Notes: generated by a model not told the origin, from the sequence alone. Counted from the first letter of the stretch, positions 8,861 to 18,774 are shown. The stretch: 64,000 nt of DNA from Acidobacteriota bacterium (GCA_021780075.1 JAJXZL010000002.1:124001-188000); one strand, 5' to 3'. Numbers and translations are program-made.

Positions 8861-9532
8861 TCAGGCGTGGGCTGGCCGCTGACTGCCCGCCCAGCGCGGA
8901 AAGAGCCGCGCTCGCCAGGTGGGCAAGGGCGAAAATGCCCGCTGGGGAGAGCTTTGCTCTTCTGTTGGAGCGGTGGAGCGGAGCTCGACGAGCGCTTGCT
9001 TGACCTGTGTGCGCAGAGCCTCCACCTCAAAGGCACAGGAACGCAGATAGGCTGAAACGGTCAGTCCGGCCTCCGCGGCGCGCGCACGCAGTTGTGCGCC
9101 ATCCGCTTCGCTGAACCGGATGGTGATGCTGGCCGACTTGCGGCTTTCCCTGGGCACTGTAGAACGGCGCTTTGCTGCCTTTGGCGCAACCGGGGCTTGC
9201 CGGGTTTGAGCCGCCGGTGAGGCACTCGCTGCATTGCGCGGCGAGTTCTCCAAGCTGCGCCGTCGCTGCGCGGAGCCAGCGGCCTGCGGGCGCGGCAACT
9301 CCGCGCTATCGACAGAACGATAGCGCGCATGAGCGCGAAGAGCCTGCTCATAACTGAGGGTTGCGATGTCGCCGGCAAAGGACTCGTCGCCATTCCGGGC
9401 CAATCTGAGTTCTGGCATGGGCTCCTGCTCGGGCTCCGAAGCGGGCGCGGCAAGGGAGGCCAGCAGGCTGGCAAAGCTGGCGGCGGATAGAGCGGGAGAT
9501 GTTTCTGGTGGTTCCTGCATGGGTTGAAGCAT
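8861..9532 (-). CDS. Hypothetical protein with C-terminal ribbon-helix-helix-like domain
   Basis: About 223 residues. The first two thirds are low-complexity, rich in Ala, Pro, Glu and Arg, and probably disordered. The last third contains SASITIRFSEADGAQLRARA followed by AGLTVSAYLRSCAFEVEAL, a beta-strand plus two helices resembling ribbon-helix-helix DNA-binding or MobC-like relaxosome accessory folds. The reading frame extends upstream to 9667, but the Met codons at 9532 and 9520 are better starts because the extra segment looks like translated intergenic DNA. No mobilisation genes lie nearby, so a chromosomal regulatory role is as likely as a mobilisation remnant. Function unknown. Confidence 0.6.
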   Translation of the reverse strand: MLQPMQEPPETSPALSAASFASLLASLAAPASEPEQEPMPELRLARNGDESFAGDIATLSYEQALRAHARYRSVDSAELPRPQAAGSAQRRRSLENSPRNAASASPAAQTRQAPVAPKAAKRRSTVPRESRKSASITIRFSEADGAQLRARAAEAGLTVSAYLRSCAFEVEALRTQVKQALVELRSTAPTEEQSSPQRAFSPLPTWRARLFPRWAGSQRPAHA

Positions 9533-9663
9533 ACGTCGGAGTGGACCGGTGCATGAGAGATTTCGCGCGCGCCAGAGCCGAGAAATTCCCGGATGGGGAA
9601 AAAGCGCCGCGTGCTCCGAAATGGAACGGCGCAGGCTTCTTCCCGCATCCGGCCGATGCTGGA

Positions 9664-11811
9664 TCATCGCATCTGGTGCGGCTCTCCTGAGGTCAAGGGC
9701 ACTGTACCCGTTTCAGTCCAAAGAAAGGTGAGCTGGTCGGCGTCGTCCTGTATCTTCTGCTCCACGCTGACACCTGCGGAGTGGCCGCCCGCGAGGCTGT
9801 AGTGGAGCAGGATGGGCCGGCCGCTGGACGAGGCTGCCTGCATGAGAGCCGTCATCTTGCGCGCATGCAGTGGAGCCACGCGTGTATCGCTGTCGCCGGT
9901 GAAGAACAGAATTGCGGGATACGCCGTGCCCGCCTTTACGTTCTGATAGGGCGAGTATTTCAGCAGGTAGGAAAACTGCTTCTGGTCTTCGGATGAGCCG
10001 TACTCTGTGGTCCAGTGCGAACCCTGCAGGAAACTCTGATAGCGCAGCATATCCAGCAGCGGATAGCCGCAGTCGATGGCCGAGAACAGCTCAGGATGTT
10101 GCGTCATGGCCGCGCCCATCAGCAGGCCGCCATTCGAGCGGCCAAGGATGGCGAAGTGCTCGGGCGAGGTGTATTTGTTGGCAATCAGGTATTGGGCGGC
10201 CGCAAACCAGTCGTCAAAAACATTCTGCTTTTTTTCAAACATGCCCTGCTCGTGCCAGTGCTCGCCGTACTCGCCGCCGCCGCGCATGTTGGGCAACGCA
10301 AACCAGCCGCCCTGTTGCATCCACCAGGCATAGGCCGGGCTCCACGCCGGCGTAATGCTCAGGTTGAAGCCGCCATAGCCGGTCATCAGCAGGCGTTCCG
10401 TTCCATCCTGCTTCAGACCCTTTTTCCCGGCAATGAACATGGGAACCTGCGTGCCGTCTTTTGATTTGAAGAAGACCTGCTTCAACTCGTACTGGCTCGA
10501 ATCAAAGGGCACGCTGGGCTGGGCGAAAACGTCGCGCTTGCCCGTAACCGTGTCCAGCCGGTAGAGCGTGGGCGGCTGGATAAACGACTGCACGCTGAAA
10601 AAGCCGTAGCGGTCCGTTGTTCTGCCATAGACGCCGGAGGCGGAGACGATGCCGTCATAGCTGACCGTCCCGGCAGACTTGCCCTCGAGCGTGTAGATGG
10701 AGGTCTGCGAAATCACGTCCTTGAGGCGCGTGACGTAGACCTTGCCGCCGACAATTGAGAAGTCCTCGATCGCTTCCGTCGCTTCCGGCACAATGGTCTT
10801 CCATGCGTCGGGCAGCACACCGGGATCGGCACGGAGGATGCGGCCCATGGAAGCCTTGTAATCGGTCTTCACATACCACGCGCCCTTGGCGTAGATCGAG
10901 GAGAAGCGCGAATCGAGAGCCCAGACGAGCACGTCAAACGGCGCGCCTTTTCTTGTCAGATCGCGGAAGACGATATCCACACGCCGGGCGGGCACGCCGC
11001 GCTCGATGGTGACCACCAGATAATGGCCGTCGTCGGTCACCTCGGACTGGAACAAATCGATGGGGCCGAGCGGCTCGCCGCGAAACTCGCGGCCGAAGAG
11101 GAGCGCATCCCGCACAACGCGCGTGCCCAGTACGTGCTCGTAGAGCAGCGAGCCCTGGCTATTGGTGCGCGTGTAGAACAGACCGGTGGCGTCAGGCGTG
11201 AAACTGACGGACCAGTACAAACCGGCGGGCAGCTCATCTTCTAGAACCTTGCCTGTCTTTACGTTGAAGACGCGCACCGTGGTCTCATCCGCGCCGCCGC
11301 TGCGCACGCGGTAAGCAATCAACTGGCCGTTGCGGGAGACATCGGCGAGATCGATGGAGGTGTTGGGGTCGCGACTGAAGGCTGCGGGATCGATGAGGCG
11401 CTCGTCCTTTTCGCTCCAGCCGCGCCGGATGTAGATCGAAGCCTGGTTCTCTCCGGCCAGCCGCTTGGTGAAGTAGTAGTTGCCACTGCGCTCGATGGGC
11501 AATGTCCAACTGGCAACGTGCTCCAGTGCGGCCAGTTCGCTCTCTACCTGCGGTCGAATGCGAGCCTGCTTGAAGTAGCGCGCGGTATAGGTGTTTTCCT
11601 GGTCAATAAAGGCGCGCGTCTCCGGGCTATTGGCATCCTCAAGCCAGCGGTAGTTGTCGAGAATCTTTGTGCCGAAGTAGTTGTCAATGACGGGACTGGC
11701 CTTCGCAGGTGGCGGAGGAGGCAGGGTGATACCGTCGCCGCCATGAATCGTCTGCGCCAGCGCATTGATTCCAAAAAACAAAGCAAGTCCAAGAGCAGAG
11801 AAAAACCTCAT
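9664..11811 (-). CDS. Secreted prolyl oligopeptidase (S9A family)
   Basis: Serine peptidase cleaving after proline in oligopeptides, here exported. The start is set at 11811 because GGAGGG lies 6-8 nt upstream and translation then begins with a signal peptide (MRFFSALGLALFFGINALAQ). The mature part opens with the S9A beta-propeller signature PVIDNYFGTKILDNYRWLED. The C-terminal alpha/beta-hydrolase domain carries the nucleophile Ser in AILGRSNGGLLMGA, the Asp in GDSDTRVAPLHA and the His in AGGHSAG, so the triad is complete. The 715-residue length is normal for the family. It is divergent from murJ with a short shared spacer. Together with the S53 peptidase it points to external protein use. 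Confidence 0.94.
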   Translation of the reverse strand: MRFFSALGLALFFGINALAQTIHGGDGITLPPPPPAKASPVIDNYFGTKILDNYRWLEDANSPETRAFIDQENTYTARYFKQARIRPQVESELAALEHVASWTLPIERSGNYYFTKRLAGENQASIYIRRGWSEKDERLIDPAAFSRDPNTSIDLADVSRNGQLIAYRVRSGGADETTVRVFNVKTGKVLEDELPAGLYWSVSFTPDATGLFYTRTNSQGSLLYEHVLGTRVVRDALLFGREFRGEPLGPIDLFQSEVTDDGHYLVVTIERGVPARRVDIVFRDLTRKGAPFDVLVWALDSRFSSIYAKGAWYVKTDYKASMGRILRADPGVLPDAWKTIVPEATEAIEDFSIVGGKVYVTRLKDVISQTSIYTLEGKSAGTVSYDGIVSASGVYGRTTDRYGFFSVQSFIQPPTLYRLDTVTGKRDVFAQPSVPFDSSQYELKQVFFKSKDGTQVPMFIAGKKGLKQDGTERLLMTGYGGFNLSITPAWSPAYAWWMQQGGWFALPNMRGGGEYGEHWHEQGMFEKKQNVFDDWFAAAQYLIANKYTSPEHFAILGRSNGGLLMGAAMTQHPELFSAIDCGYPLLDMLRYQSFLQGSHWTTEYGSSEDQKQFSYLLKYSPYQNVKAGTAYPAILFFTGDSDTRVAPLHARKMTALMQAASSSGRPILLHYSLAGGHSAGVSVEQKIQDDADQLTFLWTETGTVPLTSGEPHQMR

Positions 11812-11945
11812 CGAACGCCCTCCAGCCAACAGGATACGCGCGGAGAGCCGCTGTAGAATCGGCATTTCGCACCGGCGCGGAATGCTGAGCGCGCCACTGA
11901 TTGGTAACGCCTCGGCGGCTGGCAACCCCGGTAGAATCGAGTCCA

Positions 11946-13592
11946 GTGACTGAATCGTCCACAACGCAGCCGGGCCGCCCGTCCTCATCGCGCTGGGCGC
12001 GGGGTTTGCGGATACTGCACCCCTCGCACGCGCATTCTGCGTTCAGCGCGACCGTGGTGCTGATGGCCTCAACCTTTCTGTCGCGCATTATCGGACTGGT
12101 GCGGGTCAAGTACATTGTGTGGCTCTTTGGGCGCGGAGTGCAGGCAGACGCATTGAACGCCGCCTTTGTGATGCCGGACATGATTTCCTATTTCCTGGTC
12201 GGCGGCGCGGCTTCCATCACCTTTGTCACCATCCTCACGCGCTGTCGCGAAACGGGCCGCGAACCAGAAGGCGAGCGCTCGCTCTCAGTCATTCTGACCA
12301 CGATGTACCTGGTACTCGGCGCAACCATCGTGCTGGCAGAGATTTTTGCCCCCTGGTACATTCACTGGTGGTTCAACGGCTTTGACGCCGAAAAAGCGGC
12401 GCTGTGCGTACGGCTGACGCGCATCCTGCTGCCCGCGCAACTTTTCTTTTTCGCCGGGGGCGTGTTTGGCGCGGTGCTGCTGGTGCGCAAGCAGTTCAGC
12501 GTGCAGGCGGTGGCGCCGCTCATCTATGGTCTGGGCACCATTGTCGGCGGCGTTCTGCTGGTAAAGCATCTGGGCGTGGCTTCGCTGGCCATCGGCACGG
12601 TCGCGGGAGCCTTCTTCGGGCCGTTCTTTCTGAACGCCTTCTTTGCGCGACGGGCAGGCACGCGCTACCGGCCCATTCTCGACTTGCACGATGAGGGCCT
12701 GCACGAGTGGGTGCGGCTGTCTTTGCCGCTGATGGCGGGGGTTTCCCTGGTCACGGCCGATAGCTGGATCATTGCGCATTTTGCCTCGGCTACCAATGGC
12801 GCTGTCTCGCTGATGAGCTATGCCAAGCAGCTTTTCACCGCGCCCATGGCCATGCTGGCGCAGGCAGCGGGTGCGGCATCCATGCCGTTCTTCGCCAGCC
12901 TGTGGACAAAGGAGCGCCGCTACGAATTTGCCGTGCAGGTGGCGGACTCGGTTTCGCGCGTGGCTGCTTTGAGCCTGCTGGCCGCCTCGGCCATGATCGC
13001 CCTGGGCAAGCCCATGATCGATCTCGTGTTCATCGGCGGACGATTTTCAGCTGCTGATGCACGGGAGTGCGCCGCATACTTTGCCGTCTTTTCCGTCTCC
13101 ATGTTTCTTTGGTCAGCACAGTCCATCTACTCACGCGCTTTTTACGCCGCGGGGAACACGTTTGTGCCCATGGTGGCAGGTACAGTGGTGACGGTGGTGT
13201 CGCTGCCGATCTATGCCTCGCTCTACCACTGGCATGGAGCCATGGGGCTGGCCATCGCCTCAGATATCGGCATCACGATGCAGACCGTGATCATCGCCAT
13301 TCTGCTGCACCGGCGGCAGATGGTGTCGCTGGCCAGCCTGGACTACGTGGAGCTGGGCCGCTGCGCACTGGCCGGAGCGGCCGGCGGAGCTGCCGTGTGG
13401 ATCATCTTCTCCTGGCTGGGTAGGCTGGTGATTCCGCTTCTCGGGTCCCATCTGCACACACCGAGCCGGTGGACAGATCTGGACATTGTGCTGGCGGGCA
13501 CGGCGGTGTGGCTGGTCGTCACAAACCTGGTTCTGGTCAAGACCGGTTCGGCCCTGCCAAGAGTGGCCCGGCAGCGGCTGGGCCTGGGTTAA
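11946..13592 (+). CDS. murJ: Lipid II flippase MurJ (MviN family)
   Basis: Integral membrane flippase that moves lipid-linked peptidoglycan precursor to the periplasmic face. The roughly 548 residues contain a run of about 14 hydrophobic segments and the MVF-family N-terminal region STFLSRIIGLVRVKYIVWLF with ADALNAAFVMPDM. Conserved Arg/Asp residues of the first helices are visible. The frame opens at a TTG at 11901; I prefer the GTG at 11946, since the first transmembrane helix begins soon after, but no clear Shine-Dalgarno supports either. It is followed by a two-way terminator and a convergent bactofilin gene, another cell-envelope gene. Confidence 0.9.
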   Translation: MTESSTTQPGRPSSSRWARGLRILHPSHAHSAFSATVVLMASTFLSRIIGLVRVKYIVWLFGRGVQADALNAAFVMPDMISYFLVGGAASITFVTILTRCRETGREPEGERSLSVILTTMYLVLGATIVLAEIFAPWYIHWWFNGFDAEKAALCVRLTRILLPAQLFFFAGGVFGAVLLVRKQFSVQAVAPLIYGLGTIVGGVLLVKHLGVASLAIGTVAGAFFGPFFLNAFFARRAGTRYRPILDLHDEGLHEWVRLSLPLMAGVSLVTADSWIIAHFASATNGAVSLMSYAKQLFTAPMAMLAQAAGAASMPFFASLWTKERRYEFAVQVADSVSRVAALSLLAASAMIALGKPMIDLVFIGGRFSAADARECAAYFAVFSVSMFLWSAQSIYSRAFYAAGNTFVPMVAGTVVTVVSLPIYASLYHWHGAMGLAIASDIGITMQTVIIAILLHRRQMVSLASLDYVELGRCALAGAAGGAAVWIIFSWLGRLVIPLLGSHLHTPSRWTDLDIVLAGTAVWLVVTNLVLVKTGSALPRVARQRLGLG

Positions 13593-13616
13593 GTACACCG
13601 CTTGAGTGCAAAGACA

Positions 13617-13645
13617 CAAAAGCCCCGCCGTGGCGGGGCCTTTGC
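13617..13645. terminator. Bidirectional terminator between murJ and bactofilin
   Basis: Perfect inverted repeat GCCCCGCC (13622-13629) / GGCGGGGC (13632-13639) with a 2-nt loop. It is flanked by AAAA on the left and a CTTTGCTTT stretch on the right. It lies between two convergent genes and can serve both. Confidence 0.7.
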
Positions 13646-13661
13646 TTTGGTACCATGCGCG

Positions 13662-14150
13662 TTAGGACTGCGCTGTTTTGGCGGCTTCCGGCGAGGCAGC
13701 GGCTGCCGGCTTGCTCTCCGCCTTGCGGATGTCGATGCCGCCCTTGAAGAAAGCGCCATCTTCGATGCTGATGCGAGCCGCGGCTACATCACCGGTGAGG
13801 GAACCCTCGGCGCGGATATCTACGCGGTCCGTCGCGCTGACGTTGCCGCGCACCTTGCCCAGAACCACGATTTCGCGGGCGGTGATACTGGCGGACACCT
13901 GGCCGTTGCGGCCCACAGTGAGCCGGTTGCCGGGCAGATTGATGCTGCCTTCGATCTTGCCGTCGATAAACAGCGATTCTGAGCCGGTAATTTCGCCTTT
14001 GATAAACAGGCCTTTGCCTATCGTTGCCTGCTCTCCGACGGGGGCAGCGGGGCGGGCGGGGGGTTCAAACGCCGGAGGCGGGGCTACTGGCCGCGAAGGC
14101 TCCGGGGTGGGAGGAGGGGTCGATGGTCCGGACTGGCTGGGTTTCCACAT
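13662..14150 (-). CDS. Bactofilin (polymer-forming cytoskeletal protein)
   Basis: Bactofilins form filaments of right-handed beta-helices at the membrane and help shape the cell envelope. The 162-residue product starts MWKPSQ, as is common in acidobacterial bactofilins, so I set the start at 14150 rather than the upstream in-frame Met at 14258. A Pro-rich disordered N-tail (about 1-45) precedes the DUF583 core with its short-period repeats: TIGKGLFIKGEITGSESLFI, then DGKIEGSINLPGNRLTVGRN, then QVSASITAREIVVLGKVRGN. The C-tail is Ala/Lys-rich. Neighbouring murJ suggests an envelope context, but the genes are convergent. Confidence 0.9.
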   Translation of the reverse strand: MWKPSQSGPSTPPPTPEPSRPVAPPPAFEPPARPAAPVGEQATIGKGLFIKGEITGSESLFIDGKIEGSINLPGNRLTVGRNGQVSASITAREIVVLGKVRGNVSATDRVDIRAEGSLTGDVAAARISIEDGAFFKGGIDIRKAESKPAAAASPEAAKTAQS

Positions 14151-14470
14151 AGCGCTCAAGGGTGTTCCTTTTCTGTCCTGGTGGGACTGGGTTGCCAAGG
14201 CAGGGGCCAATTCCGTGGTCCCAAAAGCTGTTGCCGCGGGTTCTTGTGCAATGTGCATGCGGTGTTCCGCATGCGTCCGCGAGTCTGTTGTTGTTGCTGC
14301 TCGGCGGTCCCAAGCATCTCACTGCGTTTATTCTATGCTGCCGCGGGGCAGATGTTCGAGCACAGCAGAGATCGGGAGCCCGAAGGTTTCCAACTATGTC
14401 AACACTATACAACCAGAAAATGAACGGGCATCGCGCGACAGACCCTACAATCACCCTACAAGAGGACTGA
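14151..14470. other. Divergent spacer between bactofilin and amidohydrolase genes
   Basis: A 320-base non-coding region. TGTCAA at 14397-14402 reads as a consensus -35 (TTGACA) on the minus strand, but no good -10 follows at 17 bp. AGAGGA (14461-14466) is the ribosome binding site for the amidohydrolase. No RNA gene or reading frame is supported. Confidence 0.45.
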
Positions 14471-16189
14471 ATGCAACGCAAAACTGAAATGCTGAGGATA
14501 AGCGCGGGCGTGCTTGTGGCCGCGGCGCTGGGCGCGGGAGCACTGGCCGCGGCCCAGCAGCAGCCCTTCGACGTCGTCATCACCCATGGCCACATCATCG
14601 ACGGAACCGGTTCGCCCTGGTACTCGGGTGACGTGGGGATTCGCGACGGACGAATCGCGGCCATTGGACACCTGGCAGGAGCGCCCGCCAAAAACACCAT
14701 CGATGCCCACGGCATGGTCGTTGCGCCGGGATTCATTGACATGCTCGGCCAATCGGAGCTGACCATGCTGGTGGACCCGCGACTGCCCTCGAAGATCTAT
14801 CAGGGCATCACCACGGAGATTACGGGTGAGGGCGACTCCGCCGCGCCGGCAAACGACGCAATGCTGGCCGACGATCGCGCCGGCTACGAGCACTTTCACA
14901 TCACGCCAGACTGGCGGACGCTGCGCCAGTACTTCGCGCGCGTCCAGAAGCAGGGCATGGGCATCAACCTGGCAAGCTACGTGGGCGCGACAAGTGTGCG
15001 GCGCATGGTGCTGGGCGAGGCCGACGTGCAGCCCACGCCGGAGCAGCTGAAGCAGATGCAGGATCTGGTGCGCGATGCGATGCGCGATGGCGCAATGGGC
15101 CTGTCCACGTCGCTGCAATATGCGCCTGCACCCTATGCGAAGACGGATGAGCTGATTGCGCTGGCCAGTGTGGCGGGACAGTACGGCGGCATCTATGCCA
15201 CGCACATGCGCAGCGAGGGCGATCAGGTGCTTGAGTCCATCGACGAAGCCGCGCGCATCGGCCGCGAGGCGCATATCCCCGTGGAAATATGGCACCTGAA
15301 GGCCGCGGGCAAATCGAACTGGGGCAAGATGCCGCAGATTGTGGCGCGCATCAACGCCGCGCGCGCTGCCGGCGTGGACATAAGCGCCAACACGTATGCC
15401 TACACCGCATGGTTTAACGGCTTCTCCGCATTCATTCCTCCGTGGGCACACGATGGCGGCGATGCAAAGCTGATCGCCCGGCTCAAGGATCCGGCAACGC
15501 GGTCGCGCATTCACAAAGATCTGCTGAGCACGGGCAAGGACTCGGCAGGTGAAGAATGGGACAACGAGTGGCAGGAGGTGGGCGGACCGGACGGCATCCT
15601 GATTGCTGTCGTGCAGAATCCCGAACTGATGCCACTGGAGGGCAAGCGCCTGTCTGAAGTAGCCGCGCTATGGCATGAGAACGCCATTGACGCGCTCTGC
15701 GACCTGCTCATCAAGGACAATGCTTTTACTGAAGTCGCTGTCTTTGGCATGAGCGAGCCGGACGTGGTACTCGCGCTCAAGCAGCCGTGGGTTTCCATCG
15801 ACAACGACTCGCAGGGTACCTCGCCCGAGGGGTTGCTCAGCAGTGAGCATCCACACCCGCGCGCGTATGGCACGTTTCCGCGCATCCTCCGCAAGTACGT
15901 TCGTGAAGAAAAGGAGTTGACGCTTCCTGACGCGATTCGCAAGTTTACCGCGCTGCCCGCGCAGCGCATGCGGTTGACCGACCGCGGCGTGCTGAAGCAG
16001 GGCATGTGGGCCGATGTGGTGGTGTTTGATCCCGCAAAGATTCGGGACCTCGCCACCTACGAAAAGCCCAACCAGCTTTCTGTAGGCATGGAAGATGTGC
16101 TGGTGAATGGTGTGCCCGTGATTGAAGGCGGCAATATGACCGGCGCGTTGCCCGGCAAGGTACTGCGCGGGCCAGGATATGTGCCGTAG
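14471..16189 (+). CDS. Secreted N-acyl-D-amino-acid deacylase-like amidohydrolase
   Basis: Amidohydrolase-superfamily protein of 572 residues, close to D-aminoacylase/dihydroorotase-like enzymes, with a signal peptide (about residues 7-29). The N-terminal composite beta-sandwich signature DVVITHGHIIDGTGSPWYSG is clear. Where the superfamily has D-x-H-x-H, this protein reads APGFIDMLGQSE (residues 85-96), so the first two His ligands are absent. Where D-aminoacylases have a zinc Cys (VGNCG), it reads ITGEGDS (residues 117-123). Later ligands look conserved: His in YATHMRSEGD and in EIWHLKAAGKSNWG. AGAGGA sits 4-9 nt before the ATG. The fold is certain; the reaction is open because of the altered metal site. 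Confidence 0.82.
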   Translation: MQRKTEMLRISAGVLVAAALGAGALAAAQQQPFDVVITHGHIIDGTGSPWYSGDVGIRDGRIAAIGHLAGAPAKNTIDAHGMVVAPGFIDMLGQSELTMLVDPRLPSKIYQGITTEITGEGDSAAPANDAMLADDRAGYEHFHITPDWRTLRQYFARVQKQGMGINLASYVGATSVRRMVLGEADVQPTPEQLKQMQDLVRDAMRDGAMGLSTSLQYAPAPYAKTDELIALASVAGQYGGIYATHMRSEGDQVLESIDEAARIGREAHIPVEIWHLKAAGKSNWGKMPQIVARINAARAAGVDISANTYAYTAWFNGFSAFIPPWAHDGGDAKLIARLKDPATRSRIHKDLLSTGKDSAGEEWDNEWQEVGGPDGILIAVVQNPELMPLEGKRLSEVAALWHENAIDALCDLLIKDNAFTEVAVFGMSEPDVVLALKQPWVSIDNDSQGTSPEGLLSSEHPHPRAYGTFPRILRKYVREEKELTLPDAIRKFTALPAQRMRLTDRGVLKQGMWADVVVFDPAKIRDLATYEKPNQLSVGMEDVLVNGVPVIEGGNMTGALPGKVLRGPGYVP

Positions 16190-16227
16190 GACCAACACGC
16201 AAGCCGCTTTTGCCCTACTCTTAAGAT

Positions 16228-18774
16228 ATGACGGATCGCGAACTCGTCGCGCGGATTGCCCGCTCACCCGGCGGCAAGGCGGGATACAAGCAGCTCGTGC
16301 GCGAGCTGGGGCTGGCTGGCGGGCGCGAGCGTCGCCTGCTGCTGGAGCAGCTTGCGCGGCTGACCGTGCGCGGCGAGCTCACGAAGGTTGACCGCGAGCA
16401 GTGGAGCATTCCCCGCGCCGTCTCTGCCTTTGCGGGCGGACGCGATAATCTCGTCGCCGGGCGGCTTGACCTGCATCGCGACGGCTACGGCTTCGTGCGG
16501 CCCAACGCGCGGCAGGCTGCCGGAACTGAAGACATCTTCATTCCGCCCAATGAGATGAGCGGTGCCATGCAGGGCGACCAGGTGCTGGTTGAGCTGGAGC
16601 CGCCGCGCGCCGATGGCCGCCGGGCAGGGCGCATTGCGCGCGTGCTGGAACGGCGCAACCCCACCGTCGTCGGCATCTTTCACTATGCGCGCGCGGGACG
16701 CACGCGGGAGCACTCCGTTGTTCCCTTTGACGAGCGCATGACGCAACACATCCTCATCCCGGCTGGGCAGGAACTTCCGCCCGCCGCCAGCGCAGAAGCC
16801 ACGCCGCACCGCGTGCTGGGCAGAGAAGCCGCGCCGGCCACTGCACACGAAGACCTGGAGGGCCTCGTCGTGGATGTCGAGATTACCAGCTGGCCCTCGC
16901 CAACACGACCGCCAATGGGCCGTGTGATTGAGGTGCTCGGCGACCCCGAAGATTTTGGCGTGGACGTGGAGATGATGATCCGCAAGCACCAGCTTCCGCG
17001 CATTTTTCCTGAGAATGTGCTGGCCGAGGCGCGCGAAGTCGCGCATCTGGACGAGGCTGAAGCCGCACGCCGGCGTGATTTTCGCGGTCTGCCCATCGTT
17101 ACCATCGACGGAGAAACGGCGAAGGACTTTGACGATGCGGTGCTGGTGACCGAGCGGAACGGCGGCTATGAGCTGCAGGTGCACATTGCCGACGTGGCAG
17201 AGTATGTGCGCGCGGGAACTGACCTTGACCTGGAGGCGCGGCTGCGCGGCACCAGCGTGTACTTTCCGGATCGCGCCATCCCCATGCTGCCGCAGGAGCT
17301 TTCCACCGACATCTGCAGCCTGAGGCCGGGCGATGACCGGCTGGTGCTGAGCTGCATCATGCAACTCACGCCAGAAGGCCGCATTGAGAGCTACGAGATT
17401 GTGGAGGGCGTGATTCGCTCGGCGGCGCGCATGACATACACCGAGGTGCATGCGATTCTGCAAGGCGACAAGGAGGCACGCACGCGTTACGCCGCGCTTA
17501 CGCCGGACTTCGAACGCATGCACAAGCTGGCCATGCTGATGAACAAGCGCCGCGAGGAGCGCGGCAGCATTGATTTTGATCTGCCTGAGCCAGTCATCGA
17601 GTTCGACGAGCAGGGCCAGATGCGCGGCGTAACGCGCGCCGAGCGCACCTGGGCCAATCGGCTGATTGAGGAGTTCATGCTGGCGGCCAATGAGTGCGTG
17701 GCCACCTGGCTTGAGGATCTCGGTGTGCCGTCGCTTTACCGCATCCACGAGAAGCCGGAACCGCGGCGCGTTGTCCAGTTTGAAGAGATTGCGGCAACCT
17801 TTGGTTATTCGCTCGGACTCGGTTCGCTGCCGGTCAGGCGCATCCAGACGCGCGGCGACCGGCGCGACGCGCAGCGCAGCGGCCGTACTGCCCGCACCCA
17901 CGAGGTGGCGGAAGACATTGCCGTCACGCCCCGCATGTATCAGGCGCTGGCCGCGCGCATTGAGGGCAAACCGGAGGAGCGCATCCTGAGCTACCTCATG
18001 CTGCGCTCGCTCAAACAAGCACGCTACTCCGAGATCAACGAGGGACATTTCGCGCTGGCGGCGCCCACGTATACGCACTTCACCTCGCCCATTCGTCGCT
18101 ATCCTGACCTGATTGTGCACCGCATTACAAAAGAGTTGCTGCGCAGACGCGTGGAAGGCCGCGGCGAAGTGGCTGAGGGACGGCACGCCTCGCCGTGGAC
18201 GCATCCGCATGAGGGCCGCGAGCCGCAGATCCGCCCTGCCGCGCGGCGAGCTGGAGCGGGTGCGCTCTTCGACGGCAACCCTCCCATCCCCGAAGCGGAG
18301 CTGGCACAGATTGCTGACGAAACCAGCCAGACCGAGCGCCGCGCCGCAGAGGCGGAGCGCGAACTGGTGGAGTGGAAAAAGGTACGCTTCATGCAGGACC
18401 GCGTGGGCGAGGAGTTTGCCGCGCTGGTGCTGAACCCCGCCAAATTCGGGCTGTTTGTGGAGCTGATCGACATGTTTGTCGAGGGGCTGGTGCCCATTGA
18501 CTCACTGCGCGACGACCATTACACGTGGCGCGAAAACACGCATGAAATTGTGGGCGAGCGCTGGGGACGGCGCTTCCGCGCGGGCGACCGTGTGCAGGTG
18601 ATTCTGGATCGCATTCTGGCGCAGGAGCGCAAGCTGCAGTTCTCCATCGTGGAGGAAGGCATTCCGCTGACCGGAAAAAGGCCTGCCGCGCGCCCGCTCA
18701 GGCCATCCAAAAAATCCCGTAAGACGCCGCATGTGAGCAAAGCGCGCAAGCCGGGCAAAAGAAAGCGCCGCTGA
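16228..18774 (+). CDS. rnr: Ribonuclease R
   Basis: Processive 3'-5' exoribonuclease degrading structured RNA and taking part in RNA quality control. The 848 residues have the RNase II/R order: a winged-helix-like N-terminus (about 1-65), cold-shock domains (GRLDLHRDGYGFVRPN onward), the catalytic RNB domain with the metal-binding Asp cluster in DGETAKDFDDAVLV and HIADVAEYVRAGTDLD, and a C-terminal S1 domain (about 725-810) followed by a basic Lys/Arg tail. An extra segment of about 40 residues (around 645-690, GEVAEGRHASPWTHPHEGR) interrupts the end of the RNB domain and looks like a lineage insertion. The gene stands alone. Confidence 0.95.
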   Translation: MTDRELVARIARSPGGKAGYKQLVRELGLAGGRERRLLLEQLARLTVRGELTKVDREQWSIPRAVSAFAGGRDNLVAGRLDLHRDGYGFVRPNARQAAGTEDIFIPPNEMSGAMQGDQVLVELEPPRADGRRAGRIARVLERRNPTVVGIFHYARAGRTREHSVVPFDERMTQHILIPAGQELPPAASAEATPHRVLGREAAPATAHEDLEGLVVDVEITSWPSPTRPPMGRVIEVLGDPEDFGVDVEMMIRKHQLPRIFPENVLAEAREVAHLDEAEAARRRDFRGLPIVTIDGETAKDFDDAVLVTERNGGYELQVHIADVAEYVRAGTDLDLEARLRGTSVYFPDRAIPMLPQELSTDICSLRPGDDRLVLSCIMQLTPEGRIESYEIVEGVIRSAARMTYTEVHAILQGDKEARTRYAALTPDFERMHKLAMLMNKRREERGSIDFDLPEPVIEFDEQGQMRGVTRAERTWANRLIEEFMLAANECVATWLEDLGVPSLYRIHEKPEPRRVVQFEEIAATFGYSLGLGSLPVRRIQTRGDRRDAQRSGRTARTHEVAEDIAVTPRMYQALAARIEGKPEERILSYLMLRSLKQARYSEINEGHFALAAPTYTHFTSPIRRYPDLIVHRITKELLRRRVEGRGEVAEGRHASPWTHPHEGREPQIRPAARRAGAGALFDGNPPIPEAELAQIADETSQTERRAAEAERELVEWKKVRFMQDRVGEEFAALVLNPAKFGLFVELIDMFVEGLVPIDSLRDDHYTWRENTHEIVGERWGRRFRAGDRVQVILDRILAQERKLQFSIVEEGIPLTGKRPAARPLRPSKKSRKTPHVSKARKPGKRKRR

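Noticed and set aside
16264-18210. 648-residue minus-strand frame
   Set aside because: Lies entirely opposite rnr and is an effect of high GC at third positions; no family resemblance or start signal.
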